Part shown: piece after piece, positions 8,574-17,098 of the stretch
Layout of the letters: every line of letters starts with the position of its first letter
Position numbering within the stretch: the stretch's first letter is position 1
Assembly: GCF_900696085.1 (NCBI RefSeq)
Contig: NZ_CAADFC020000032.1
Span: 62,001-126,000 of the forward strand
Source of the DNA: Bradyrhizobium ivorense
Lineage (GTDB): Bacteria > Pseudomonadota > Alphaproteobacteria > Rhizobiales > Xanthobacteraceae
Reading direction: 5' to 3'
Length of the DNA stretch: 64,000 bases
The notes under the pieces: model-generated
What the model saw: the letters and a program-made list of their open reading frames with translations, nothing else
What the model was told of the DNA's origin: nothing
Database searches by the model: none
Program-made: the position numbers and the translations under genes

Positions 8574-8729
8574 GCTACGGGGCGTCGGCACAATTTCGGA
8601 ATATTGGAAGATTACCCCTGACTTGCCCGACGTGTCAAGTGGTCTTATCGAACGCCCGCAGCCGCCGGCTACTTTGCATGGGGTTGTTTTTCGAGATATT
8701 GGCAGCGCGCACCTGCGCCGGGAAGTTCT

Positions 8730-10109
8730 CTAGCTTCTCGCTGCCGTCTTGTCGGTCGCGAGCGGCAGCGGCGATAGCCCCGCCGGCGCGGCGTCAGTCT
8801 GCGGCCGCGCCCGGTAGATCGATAGCCCGGCGAGGCCGATCGCGGCGGCGAGGAAGATGTAGTAGACCGGCGCCGCCTTGTCGCCGGTCGCCTGCACCAG
8901 CCAGGTGTTGATGAAGGGCGCAAGCCCGCCGAACAGCATCACGGCCAGATTGTACATCAGCGATGCTCCGGTCGAGCGCACGCCGACCGGGAAGATCTCG
9001 GTCATGAACGCCGGCCCCGGGCCGGCCAATGCGCCGAGGAACACGGCTGCGGCCTGCAGCTGCCAGAGGTTCGTGGTGGTCGGCTCGGCGACGAGCCGCT
9101 GCAACAGCAGATAGAACAGCACGGCGTAGATGATCATCGCCGGCATCAGGACCGCGCGGCGGCCGATCCGGTCGGAGAGGGCGCCGGCGGCGATCGCAAT
9201 CGCCGCGTTGGCGAGGCTGAACACCAGCAGCCCCAGCTGCGCATTGAGCAGCGGCAGTTTCAATTCGGCGACCGCATAGGCCGGCAGGAAGATCGCATTG
9301 ACGTAGTTGATCGCGGTGCCGGCCGCGATCAGGCAGAACGAGGCGATCAATTCGCGCGGATGCTCGGAGAACAGCTGGCCGAGCGTGGTCTGCCGCTTCG
9401 GCTGCGCGGTCGCGGCCTTCTCGGCGAGATAGGCCTGGAATTCCGGAGATTCGTCGCAGCGCTGGCGCAGATACCATCCGGTCGGCCCGATCAGGATGCC
9501 GAGGATGAACGGCACCCGCCAGCCCCAGCTCGCGAAGGCGTCGGGCGACAGGCCGAGATTGAGCCCGATCGCCATCGCCGCGCCAAGTCCGAACGCCAGC
9601 GATTGCGACACCATCTGGAACGAGCCGTAGAAGCCGCGCCGGCCGGGTGAGGCGAATTCGATCAGCATGGCGCTGGCGCTGCCGAACTCGCCGCCGGCGG
9701 AAAAGCCCTGGATCAGCCGCGCCAGCAACAGCAGCAGCGGCGCCGCGATGCCGATCGCGCCAAAGGTCGGCAGGAAGCCGAGCAGGCCGGTGCCGATCGC
9801 CATCAGCGTGATCATCACCACCAGCGCCTTCTTGCGGCCGTGCTTGTCGGCGTAGAGGCCGAACACCAGGCCGCCGAGCGGGCGGGCCGCAAAGGCGATG
9901 CCGAAGGTGGCGAAGGTCAGCAGCAGCGAGGAGCTCGGATTGTCGGCCGGAAAGAACAGCTTGCTCAAAATGCCCGCGAACAGGCCGAACACCGTGAAGT
10001 CGAACCACTCCAGCGCGTTGCCGATGGTCGAGGAGATCACGACGCGGCGGCGCATCTCCGCTATGGCTTCAGCTTGCCTGGCGTCCGCTTTCACGGCTTC
10101 GGTTTGCAT
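8730..10109 (-). CDS. MHS-family MFS transporter (metabolite:H+ symporter)
   Basis: A 459-residue, 12-helix major facilitator. The start at 10109 is set by GGAAGGAC 5-12 bases upstream; a longer in-frame reading into the glutathione transferase gene is a shadow. Signature features of the MHS (ProP/KgtP/CitA) subfamily are SSTIGNALEWFDFTVFG in helix 1, DKHGRKKALV in the 2-3 loop, and RLIQGFSAGGEFGSASAM in helix 4-5. A second-half loop reads LSDRIGRRAV. The likely role is proton-driven uptake of an organic acid or osmolyte across the inner membrane. It lies 47 bases after a glutathione transferase gene on the same strand, possibly one transcript. The substrate cannot be read from sequence. Confidence 0.92.
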   Translation of the reverse strand: MQTEAVKADARQAEAIAEMRRRVVISSTIGNALEWFDFTVFGLFAGILSKLFFPADNPSSSLLLTFATFGIAFAARPLGGLVFGLYADKHGRKKALVVMITLMAIGTGLLGFLPTFGAIGIAAPLLLLLARLIQGFSAGGEFGSASAMLIEFASPGRRGFYGSFQMVSQSLAFGLGAAMAIGLNLGLSPDAFASWGWRVPFILGILIGPTGWYLRQRCDESPEFQAYLAEKAATAQPKRQTTLGQLFSEHPRELIASFCLIAAGTAINYVNAIFLPAYAVAELKLPLLNAQLGLLVFSLANAAIAIAAGALSDRIGRRAVLMPAMIIYAVLFYLLLQRLVAEPTTTNLWQLQAAAVFLGALAGPGPAFMTEIFPVGVRSTGASLMYNLAVMLFGGLAPFINTWLVQATGDKAAPVYYIFLAAAIGLAGLSIYRARPQTDAAPAGLSPLPLATDKTAARS

Positions 10110-10156
10110 GATTTGTCCTTCCCAGCCGGCGGCGGTTGGCTCCGCCCCGCAATGTT

Positions 10157-10771
10157 CTACGCCTTGACCGACGGCCGTGCGGCGACGCGGTTGAACCACG
10201 CTACAATGTTGGTGTTGGACTGGTCCAGCGGCTGGCCGACCTGGTTGCCGAAATCGAGCCAGCAATACAGCAGCATGTCGGCGAGCGTGAAGCGCTTGCC
10301 GCAGAGATATTCGCGGCCGTCGGCCATCTGGTCGTTCAGCCATTTGATGCGGTTGGCGGCGATCATCTTCAGGCCGGGCGAGGCCTCGGGCGCAACCGGA
10401 ATCCGCTTCTCGAAGAATTTCAGCGCCTCGCCGAAGCGGTAGCCGTTGGCGAGCGGCTCGGCGATGTTGAGGTCGACGCGGCGCGTCCACATCCGGCACT
10501 CGGCGCGTTCCTCGGGCGTGGTGCCGATCATCGCCGGCGCGGGCTGCTTCTCCTCGAGATATTCGCAGATCGCGGTGATCTCGGAGAGATAGTTGCCGCA
10601 GTCGAGCTCGAGGGTGGGCATCTGGCCGTGCGGGTTGCGCTTCAGATGCGCCTCCTCGCGGTTCTCGCCCTTGCGCAAATCGACGGTCTGCGTGGGCATC
10701 TCGATGCCCTTCTCCGCCATGAACATCCGCACGATGCGCGGGTTGGGGCCGATCGAGTCGTAAAGCTTCAT
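10157..10771 (-). CDS. Glutathione S-transferase family protein
   Basis: A 204-residue GST-fold protein. The N-terminal thioredoxin-like domain (1-80) has MKLYDSIGPNPRIVRMFMAEKG and the glutathione-binding NPHGQMPTLELDCG and YLSEITAICEYL. The helical C-terminal domain contains FTLADMLLYCWLDFG, the N-capping region of GSTs. The start follows GGGAGCGAGGACC. No Cys occupies the CPYC-like position, so glutathione activation would rely on Ser6 or a Tyr. It precedes the MHS transporter on the same strand. The role is probably detoxification or an isomerase step on an imported compound. Confidence 0.9.
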   Translation of the reverse strand: MKLYDSIGPNPRIVRMFMAEKGIEMPTQTVDLRKGENREEAHLKRNPHGQMPTLELDCGNYLSEITAICEYLEEKQPAPAMIGTTPEERAECRMWTRRVDLNIAEPLANGYRFGEALKFFEKRIPVAPEASPGLKMIAANRIKWLNDQMADGREYLCGKRFTLADMLLYCWLDFGNQVGQPLDQSNTNIVAWFNRVAARPSVKA

Positions 10772-10860
10772 GGTCCTCGCTCCCTGTTCTTGATGTTGTT
10801 GCCACCGTTGAACAGGCCGCGCGCGGATTTGTCAAATCCGGGGATGCACAGCTCTTTCCC

Positions 10861-10947
10861 CGTCATTGCGAGCGCAGCGAAGCAATCCATGGTCCCGCAT
10901 ACGCGGATGGATGGATTGCTTCGTCGCTGTCGCGCCTCGCAATGACG
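10861..10947. repeat. Family A palindromic repeat, copy 1
   Basis: The left arm CGTCATTGCGAGCG-AGCGAAGCAATCCAT pairs with the right arm ATGGATTGCTTCGTCGCT-CGCAATGACG. The same arms recur at 16807-16925, 30942-31029 and 58069-58148. All copies are intergenic. It is a MITE-like or REP-like element that would form a long hairpin. Confidence 0.85.
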
Positions 10948-10963
10948 GGGGAGAGGGCGGACT

Positions 10964-11773
10964 TCAATCGTCGAGCTTGTTGAGGTCCCGCACCGACTGC
11001 ATGATCGGCTCGAAATTGGCGCGGGCGTCCAGCGCGTCGAACAATTGCGCGGTGTCCTCCAGCAAGGCGTGCGAGCGCTGCAGCGCGATCCGCACGTCAT
11101 CCTGCGGGGTATCGGACAGCCGGCCATGGCCCGACAGCAGGATCTTCGAGTTGAGACCCTTCAGCCGCTCCAGCGACTGGATGTAGTCGGCGATCGAGCC
11201 GGAGCCGAACACGCCGCCCATCACGCCGCCCGGCATCAGGGTGTCGGAGGCGAACAGCAGGCCCTTGTCCTGGTCGAACAGCGTGATGCAGGCCGAGGTG
11301 TGGCCCGGCGTGTACATCACGTTGAGGCGGAAATTGCCGAGGTCGATCAGATTGCCTTCCTCGAGCCAGATGTCGATATCGATCGGCACGTTCGGCTCGT
11401 TGAACATCTTGCGCAACATCGAGAAATCATCGCGCAACATGATCTTGTTGGCGGCGAGCCGGTGCGCGGCGATGTAGGCCCGGCCGTGGAAATGATAGGC
11501 GGCGCCGATATGGTCGAGATGCTCGTGGCTCAGCACCACCATGTCGATCATGTCGGGCGTCACCCCGATGTGGCCGAGGCAGGCGAGCAGCTGCGGATAA
11601 TTGGTCGACAGGCCGACGTCGATCATGATGGTGCGCTTGCTGCCGCGCACCAGATAGGCATTCGCCGCGCGGTTCTTGAAGCGGATCTGGTAGACGTCGT
11701 CGGCAGCCTGGATCAGGCTGGCGACGTCGGTGTCGAACAGGGTCTTGAACGGGCTTGGCCGGCGGTCGCTCAT
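10964..11773 (-). CDS. MBL-fold metallo-hydrolase
   Basis: A 269-residue metallo-beta-lactamase-fold hydrolase. The metal ligands are visible: the SHEHLDHIG motif, YTPGHTSAC (third His), FASDT (bridging Asp) and LLSGHGRLSD (last His). There is no signal peptide, so it is cytosolic. Its ATG overlaps the stop of the upstream cyclic-nucleotide-binding gene by four bases (ATGA), so the two are translated together. The HxHxDH order and the ITLFDQDKGLLFASDT strand match the glyoxalase II/lactonase-like branch. The substrate is unknown. Confidence 0.9.
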   Translation of the reverse strand: MSDRRPSPFKTLFDTDVASLIQAADDVYQIRFKNRAANAYLVRGSKRTIMIDVGLSTNYPQLLACLGHIGVTPDMIDMVVLSHEHLDHIGAAYHFHGRAYIAAHRLAANKIMLRDDFSMLRKMFNEPNVPIDIDIWLEEGNLIDLGNFRLNVMYTPGHTSACITLFDQDKGLLFASDTLMPGGVMGGVFGSGSIADYIQSLERLKGLNSKILLSGHGRLSDTPQDDVRIALQRSHALLEDTAQLFDALDARANFEPIMQSVRDLNKLDD

Positions 11774-12144
11774 GGGTTGGCCGCCGTCCGGTAGGTGATG
11801 GTGTTGGACGCGCGCAGCCGCTTCGACAGCGCGTCCATGATCATCAGCGCGAATGCCGGCTGCTGGCTGACGAGATAGACGAAGCGGGCGTGGTTGATCC
11901 GCATCACCCGGGTCTTGGGCGCCGCGGCGATCGCGGAAGCCGAGCGCGACGAGCCGTCGATCACCGCCATCTCGCCGAAGAATTCGCCCTTGCCGAGGGT
12001 GACGATGACCGTCTTGTTTGTGCCGTTCATCTTGGCGATGTCGACCTTGCCGTCGAGGACGACGAAAAGCTCGCGGCCGGTTGAGCCTTCCTCAAAAATG
12101 ACGTCATCGACATCAAAGACGTTGATGCATTTCTCGATTGTCAT
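11770..12144 (-). CDS. Stand-alone cyclic-nucleotide-binding domain protein
   Basis: A 124-residue protein that consists almost entirely of one Crp-type cyclic-nucleotide-binding domain: VIFEEGSTGRELFVVLDGKVDIAK, then GEFFGEMAVIDGSSRSASAIAA, which is the phosphate-binding cassette (GEMA plus a following Arg-Ser-Ala). There is no helix-turn-helix, channel or kinase domain. The start at 12144 (MTIEKCINVFD) is taken over longer in-frame reading because it begins the domain. It overlaps the MBL-fold gene by ATGA. An inference is that the protein binds cAMP or cGMP and controls, or is a subunit of, the coupled hydrolase. Two cyclase genes occur in the same window. Confidence 0.88.
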   Translation of the reverse strand: MTIEKCINVFDVDDVIFEEGSTGRELFVVLDGKVDIAKMNGTNKTVIVTLGKGEFFGEMAVIDGSSRSASAIAAAPKTRVMRINHARFVYLVSQQPAFALMIMDALSKRLRASNTITYRTAANP

Positions 12145-12356
12145 GGCACCACCCTGCCTTCTGGCTGGTAGGTGACGGCATGTTAATCTCGAAAGTGCCG
12201 GGCGCAAACCAGTACTGATGCGGATTGCCGCAGGGCAGCATCGGCCCAAATCCGGCCCCGGAAATTCCCTAAAATTTCGGTAAGGACCCGGCCGGGTAAG
12301 GATTTCGCAAGCAATAAAAGTTACCGAATTGTCAACCTCATCTGGAGACTTTGAAC

Positions 12357-13397
12357 GTGAGTGAGCAGCAGAGCGAGCCGGTTAGCGGTCAAGCCGGCGC
12401 CGAAATGGCGGCGAAAAGCCAGCCGGTGACCGCGGCCACGGCCGAGCCTGTCAGGCTCTCGCCCGAGCAGGAAGAGACGTCGCCGAAGGCGGACACTCCC
12501 AAAATCGACGCCGGCGCCGAGACGCCGAAGGTTGAACCGCCGAAGATCCAGCCGCCGCCGCTCGAGCCCAACATCGATCCGGCCAACATGGACGTGCCCA
12601 AGGTCGAGACTGGCGGCCGCGAGGAGCCGCGCTTCCCGGGCAAGCTGATGATCATGGCGCCCGGCGAGCGCGCTTGGGATCACGAGGAGACCGCCGCAAA
12701 GCCGGAGGCCGCGCAGGCCGCCAAGCCGGCCGGCAACCGCCGGTTCGCGGCGATGGCCGCAATGGTGGCGCTGGCGACCGTGGCCGGCGCGATCGGCGGC
12801 GCATTGGCCACCGCGGGTCTCGGCCACGTCACTACCGCCGCGGTCGCGTCCGCAAAGGATACGGCCGCCAAGGATGCTGCCGCGAAGGAAGCGCTCGATA
12901 CCTCGATCGCCCGGGTCGAATCCGAAATCGCCGCGCTGAAGGCCAGCGTCGAGCAGACCGCCAAGGCCGGCCAGGCCCAGTTCAGCAAGGCCAACGACCG
13001 CATCGAGAAGGTCGAGAAGGCGCAGGCCGAGCCGATGGCCAGGCTCGCCAAGCTAAGCGAGGCCGTCGAAAAGCTCCGCGCCGCGCCGCAGACAACCGTT
13101 GCGGCGACGACGCCCGCCGCTGCCCGCGAGGTGACCGGCACCGTGGCGGCGCCGCAGGCGACCGCCGCGGCCGTGCCGCCGGCCGCACCGAAGCCCGAGG
13201 TCGGCCGCCTGCCGGTGGTCGAAGGCTGGGCGCTGCGCGACGTCGGCCATGGCAGCGCGCTGATCGAGGGACGCGGCGGCGTCTATGAGGTCTATGCCGG
13301 CGATCCCGTTCCCGGCCTCGGCCGCGTCGACGCGATCCGCAGGCAGGACGGCCGCTGGGTCGTCGTCACCACCAGGGGCCTGATCGTCTCGCGCTGA
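12357..13397 (+). CDS. Conserved hypothetical protein with one membrane helix and a coiled coil
   Basis: A 346-residue protein not recognised as a named family. GTG at 12357 is preferred over TTG at 12351 because GGAG at 12344-12347 then has normal spacing. Layout: an acidic, Pro/Glu-rich cytosolic N-terminus (1-120), one membrane helix (about 128-152, MAAMVALATVAGAIGGALA), an Ala/Lys/Glu coiled coil (about 178-245), a Pro/Ala linker, and a small C-terminal beta domain (about 285-346) with GWALRDVGHGSALIEGRGG and GRWVVVTTRGLIVSR. The C-terminal domain would be periplasmic. A strong terminator follows, so it is monocistronic. A role in envelope organisation is possible but not supported directly. 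Confidence 0.8.
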   Translation: MSEQQSEPVSGQAGAEMAAKSQPVTAATAEPVRLSPEQEETSPKADTPKIDAGAETPKVEPPKIQPPPLEPNIDPANMDVPKVETGGREEPRFPGKLMIMAPGERAWDHEETAAKPEAAQAAKPAGNRRFAAMAAMVALATVAGAIGGALATAGLGHVTTAAVASAKDTAAKDAAAKEALDTSIARVESEIAALKASVEQTAKAGQAQFSKANDRIEKVEKAQAEPMARLAKLSEAVEKLRAAPQTTVAATTPAAAREVTGTVAAPQATAAAVPPAAPKPEVGRLPVVEGWALRDVGHGSALIEGRGGVYEVYAGDPVPGLGRVDAIRRQDGRWVVVTTRGLIVSR

Positions 13398-13418
13398 TCG
13401 CCCGATCGCGACAATACC

Positions 13419-13453
13419 AAGGCGCTTCACTGCGATGTGAAGCGCCTTTTTTT
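13419..13453 (+). terminator. Rho-independent terminator
   Basis: A 12-bp perfect stem (AAGGCGCTTCAC / GTGAAGCGCCTT) with loop TGCGAT and a run of seven T. It lies 21 bases after the stop of the coiled-coil membrane protein gene. Confidence 0.93.
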
Positions 13454-13489
13454 CTTGAATAGGGTTTGCCGCGCGGTGTTAGTGGGGGC

Positions 13490-15037
13490 ATGAGCCGCGT
13501 GCTGAAACGCCTCCTCGTCTTGTTCCTTCTGTTCTGCGGCGTCGCCCCCCTGCGCGCCGGCGAGGATCGCGCGCTCGAGCGCGGCGCGGCGATCATCGAT
13601 CCCGCAACCTTGCGCGATCTCGATCACGGCCGCTTCGGCCTCGGCCGCATGCTGGCGCCGGAGCGCCCGGCGGATATGCCGCTCTCCAACAGCGAACTGT
13701 TCAAACTGCCTTCGATGCTGCCGGTGCGCGAGGCGCTGATCCGCGAGTTCGATCGCTATGTCGAACGGCACAAGGCCAGCCTGCCGAACGAGAGCATCGG
13801 CGTCGGCGACGGTTTTGCCTTCCAGCTGTTCGACCGCGCGGTGCTTGATTCCGCGGACGTCCGCTTCGTGCTTTCCGGCATCGTCAACCGCATGGACCGC
13901 GCCTATGTGGCGCCTGATGATTGTGGCGAGATCCGGCTGATCTATCGCCTGACTCGCACCGACGTGCCGCCGATCGGAGAGAATGCGGTCTCGCAGCGCC
14001 TGCCGATGACGCTGAACCTGGTGCTGAAGGCGAAGGGCGACGGCAACGAGGCCTCGCTCACCTGCCGCGAGATCGCCCGGCGCTGGCTCGCCGCAGGCAG
14101 CGCGCCGCAGACGGCGGAAAAGCTGCTTGGCAGTGACGGCCCGCTCGCGCTGGTCGGTGAGCGCAACATCGACCGGATCGAGACCAATCTGCAGATCGCG
14201 CACGCGCCGAAGTCCGCGCTGCGCGATTTCCGCACCGACTATCTGCTGAAGGTGTTCGACTACGATGGAGCTTCGAAGCGCTTTGCCGAAGCGCCGATGG
14301 AGAACCAGATCGATCGCGACCGCATTCTGGCGGACGACGGTCTACGCCGCGACTTCAAGGCGTGGCTGCTCGATCCCAAGCATTTTGCCGAGCTCGATCG
14401 CGGCACGCTGCTGATCCCGGAGAAATTCCTTGCGACCGGGGCGGTTGCGCCGACGCCGATCGGCTTCGATGTCGGCGAGTTGCAACCCGAGTTCGGGCTG
14501 GTGCAAGGCGAGGGCGCGGCGGGCGAGGCGGTGTTCTCCGAGGGCGACGTCGTCGGCGCCTTGCAGAGGGCCGCGGCCGACGGAACGAAGCTGCAGAACA
14601 TCCAGTCGCTGGCCGGCTTCGAGCGCCGCCTCAACGACGTCACCTGCGCCGGCTGCCACCAAACCCGCGGCATCGGCGGCTTCCATTTTCCCGGCGTCGA
14701 CTGGTTGGCGGCCAAGCCGTCGAACTCCACCGTGGTGCCGGCCTCGCCGCATTTCTTCGGCGATCAGGTCCGCCGCCGCGATATCCTTTCCAGCTTCCGC
14801 GACGGCAAGGCGCCGGACTTTTCGCGCGGCTTCTCCAATCGCCCGCAGCTGCGCGGCTCGACCGAGCTCGCCGGCACCGAATACAGCGACGGCTGGGGCG
14901 CGCATTGCTATCTGCCGGCGGCCAAGCCGGCCGAGACGGACCGCAGTTTTCGCAGCTGGAGCTGCGCCGAGGGCCTCGCCTGCCAGGTCGCCGGCAAGAC
15001 CTCGCGGATGGGCATGTGCTTCGTGAAGGGGCGTTAG
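13490..15037 (+). CDS. Exported single-CxxCH (cytochrome c-like) protein of unknown function
   Basis: A 515-residue protein with a signal peptide (SRVLKRLLVLFLLFCGVAPLRAGE). ATG at 13490 is chosen because it begins that signal. A single haem c motif, CAGCH, sits at residues 386-390, two thirds along, within NDVTCAGCHQTRGIGGFHFPG. A Cys-rich C-terminal end contains HCYLP, SCAEGLACQ and GMCF, which may form disulfides in the periplasm. The first 380 residues have no motif I recognise, though FVLSGIVNRMDRA and DYLLKVFDYDGASKRF look like ordered core segments. It has no partner gene. It could be a c-type electron carrier or a peroxidase-like enzyme. A hypothetical assignment is safest. Confidence 0.82.
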   Translation: MSRVLKRLLVLFLLFCGVAPLRAGEDRALERGAAIIDPATLRDLDHGRFGLGRMLAPERPADMPLSNSELFKLPSMLPVREALIREFDRYVERHKASLPNESIGVGDGFAFQLFDRAVLDSADVRFVLSGIVNRMDRAYVAPDDCGEIRLIYRLTRTDVPPIGENAVSQRLPMTLNLVLKAKGDGNEASLTCREIARRWLAAGSAPQTAEKLLGSDGPLALVGERNIDRIETNLQIAHAPKSALRDFRTDYLLKVFDYDGASKRFAEAPMENQIDRDRILADDGLRRDFKAWLLDPKHFAELDRGTLLIPEKFLATGAVAPTPIGFDVGELQPEFGLVQGEGAAGEAVFSEGDVVGALQRAAADGTKLQNIQSLAGFERRLNDVTCAGCHQTRGIGGFHFPGVDWLAAKPSNSTVVPASPHFFGDQVRRRDILSSFRDGKAPDFSRGFSNRPQLRGSTELAGTEYSDGWGAHCYLPAAKPAETDRSFRSWSCAEGLACQVAGKTSRMGMCFVKGR

Positions 15038-15130
15038 GTCCGGGAACCGGCACGCGCTGGCGTCATTATTTGATGCTATCTTGCGGGTCGCGACCAAGAC
15101 CTGAACGAGCCCTTGAGCGGAGACCGGCCG

Positions 15131-15295
15131 ATGAGCGCCCCCGACCAGGACAAGCAGCGCAACCGCGAGATCGCGGCCAACGAGGCCGAGCGCGAGGCGG
15201 TCAGCGCCGTCCGCGTCAGCAGCTGGGCGATCGGGATCGCGGTCATCCTCGGCGTCATCGCCGTGGCCATCGTCTGGGCCTGGATGAGCCGATGA
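15131..15295 (+). CDS. Small single-pass membrane protein
   Basis: A 54-residue protein. ATG at 15131 follows AGCGGAGA with good spacing. The N-terminal half is charged (APDQDKQRNREIAANEAEREA) and is followed by one hydrophobic helix, SSWAIGIAVILGVIAVAIVWAWMSR, at the C-terminus. It stands alone between a haem protein gene and a repeat. The hydrophobic segment and the clear ribosome site support a real gene. No function is known to me. Confidence 0.65.
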   Translation: MSAPDQDKQRNREIAANEAEREAVSAVRVSSWAIGIAVILGVIAVAIVWAWMSR

Positions 15296-15304
15296 GATTG
15301 CTTC

Positions 15305-15457
15305 ACCTCTCCCCGCGCTTTGCGGGGAGAGGTCGGATCGCATTGCAAGATGCGATCCGGGTGAGGGGTGAACCACACTGCTCAACACATCGCAAAGTGC
15401 TCGCCGGATAGAGGCCCCTCACCCCGACCCTCTCCCCGCGAAGAGCGGGGCGAGGGA
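15305..15457. repeat. REP-like repeat, CTCTCCCCGC hairpins
   Basis: It contains a hairpin with arms CCTCTCCCCGC / GCGGGGAGAGG, a second with arms GGATCGCAT / ATGCGATCC, and a far arm CCCTCTCCCCGCG-AAGAGCGGGG before the next gene. It fills the gap between convergent genes and resembles the element at 38000-38143. Confidence 0.75.
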
Positions 15458-15474
15458 GAAGAGGCGGTGTTAGC

Positions 15475-16680
15475 CTACGCCACCGCCCCAGACGCGCGCA
15501 GCTTCTGGATCGTCGCCTCGTCATAGCCGGCCTGCCGCAAGATCTCGTCGGAGTGCTCGCCGACCTCGGGCGGCTTGCGCGGCTGCACCTTCTTGGCACC
15601 GTCGATGAAGATCGGGCTGTTGACGGTGAGCATGGTGTCGTTCTCGAACCGCACCAGCACCTCGTTCTCGATCATCTGCTTGTCGTTCGGGATGTCGTCG
15701 AGAATGCCGACCACGCCGAACACCAGGCCATTGCCGTCGAGGATCTTGCGCCATTCGGCGAGATCGCGGGTTGCGAAAATCTCGTCGAAAATCTTGATCA
15801 GCTCGACCGAGCGCGAATGGCGGTCCGCCTTGGTGGCGAAGCGCGGGTCGGCGACGAGGTCCTCGCGGTCCATGCAGCGCGCCAGCGTCGGCCATTGCCG
15901 GTCTTCGTTGAGCAGCGACAGGATGATCCAGCGGCCGTCCTTGCACTTGTAGTGGTTGGTGACGGCGTTCAGCGCCTCTTCGCGCGGCTTGCGCTTCTTG
16001 AACTTTGCGCCGACCAGCTTGGCCTGCGCCAGCACGCCGTTGGCCCAGATGCCGTTGGCCATCAGATTGGTCGCGACGTGCGAGCCCTTGCCGGTCTTCT
16101 CGCGCTTGAACAGGGCAGTGACGATCGCGCCGTAGAACGCCATCGCGCAGGGGTGGTCGCCCATGCCGGCGACCGAGCGCGCCGGCGTGGTGTCCTCGTC
16201 GGCGCGCACCAGATCCATCAGGCCGGAGCGGGCCCAATAGGCGTTGGAATCGAAGCCGGGCTTGTTGGCCTCTTCGCCCCTCTCGCCATAGCCGGTGAAG
16301 GAGGCGTAGATCAGCCGGTCGTTGAGATGAGCGAGATGGTCGTAGGTGATGCCGAGCTTTTCGCGCACCTGCGGCGGCATGTTGGTGATGAACACGTCGC
16401 TCTCGGCGACCAGCTTGTAGAGCACCTCGCGCGCCTCGGGCTTGGTGAGGTCGAGCGCGAGACTCTTCTTGTTGCGCGCTTCCAGCATCCACGCGAAATT
16501 GTGTTCGCTGGCGGGATAGCCGGGCAGGTTCGGCAGATTGCGGTAGGGATCGCCGGCGCCCGGCGGCTCGATCTTGATGACGTCGGCGCCGAAATCGGAC
16601 AGCACGGTGGCGGCCGCGGGCGCTGCGATGAAGCTCGCGCAGTCCAAAACCTTGAGCCCGTCAAAAATGCCTTTTTCCAT
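15475..16680 (-). CDS. CaiB/BaiF family CoA transferase
   Basis: A 401-residue type III CoA transferase, which moves CoA between carboxylic acids through an aspartyl-CoA intermediate. It begins MEKGIFDGLKVLDCASFIAAPAA. Typical features are LSDFGADVIKIEPPGAGD, LDLTKPEAREVLYKLV, and the GFDSNAYWARSGLMD region that holds the catalytic Asp. DGRWIILSL and VGEHSDEIL occur in the C-terminal half. The length is normal. It is flanked by repeats on both sides and has no visible operon partner, so the acid substrate cannot be guessed. A second, less similar family member lies at 54663-55763. Confidence 0.9.
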   Translation of the reverse strand: MEKGIFDGLKVLDCASFIAAPAAATVLSDFGADVIKIEPPGAGDPYRNLPNLPGYPASEHNFAWMLEARNKKSLALDLTKPEAREVLYKLVAESDVFITNMPPQVREKLGITYDHLAHLNDRLIYASFTGYGERGEEANKPGFDSNAYWARSGLMDLVRADEDTTPARSVAGMGDHPCAMAFYGAIVTALFKREKTGKGSHVATNLMANGIWANGVLAQAKLVGAKFKKRKPREEALNAVTNHYKCKDGRWIILSLLNEDRQWPTLARCMDREDLVADPRFATKADRHSRSVELIKIFDEIFATRDLAEWRKILDGNGLVFGVVGILDDIPNDKQMIENEVLVRFENDTMLTVNSPIFIDGAKKVQPRKPPEVGEHSDEILRQAGYDEATIQKLRASGAVA

Positions 16681-16806
16681 CGTGCCGTCGCTCCCGTGGC
16701 GCTTGTTGGTGTTTTTCCGGTGGCTGGAATATCGCGTGCGATGTTCCCGATCGAGGGGCCATTTGACCCATGTTGCCGGGATGATGCAACGGCGCTCTTT
16801 CGGGGG

Positions 16807-16925
16807 CGTCATTGCGAGCCAACGGGTCGCGCGAACGCGCGCCCGATGACAGGCTCCGCGAAGCAATCCATGCCTCGGCTCGGGGATGGATGGATTGCTT
16901 CGTCGCTTCGCTCCTCGCAATGACG
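16807..16925. repeat. Family A palindromic repeat, copy 2 (with an inserted segment)
   Basis: Same outer arms as copy 1 (CGTCATTGCGAG ... AAGCAATCCAT ... ATGGATTGCTTCGTCGC ... CGCAATGACG). About 35 extra bases (around 16820-16858, GGTCGCGCGAACGCGCGCCC) separate the two parts of the left arm. Confidence 0.85.
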
Positions 16926-16953
16926 CGGGGAGGATTGGCGCACATGCTCAACC

Positions 16954-17077
16954 CGTCATCCTGAGGTGCGAGCCTTGCAGCGCAATTGCGCTGCTGGGCG
17001 AGCCTCGAAGGATGCACGGCCCGGCTGGTGGCCGTCGATCCTTCGAGGCTCGCAAGAGCTCGCGCCTCAGGATGACG
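16954..17077. repeat. Family B palindromic repeat, copy 1
   Basis: Arms CGTCATCCTGAGGTGCGAGC and GCGCCTCAGGATGACG surround inner arms CCTCGAAGGATGCACGGCC and GGCCGTCGATCCTTCGAGG. Other copies are at 41585-41708 and 45363-45470. It lies directly behind family A copy 2, so the 417-base gap is filled by two repeats. Confidence 0.85.
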
Positions 17078-17098
17078 GGGCTGATAGGTCGCTACAAG

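Noticed and set aside
8610..8715. Possible repeat (GTGTCAAGTGG to CTTTGCATGGGGTTG) after the TPM operon
   Set aside because: It recalls a bradyrhizobial intergenic repeat, but there is only one copy in the window and no internal symmetry to support it.
10110..10835. Extended N-terminus of the MHS transporter running through the glutathione transferase gene
   Set aside because: It overlaps a good GST gene in another frame, and a strong ribosome site marks the start at 10109.
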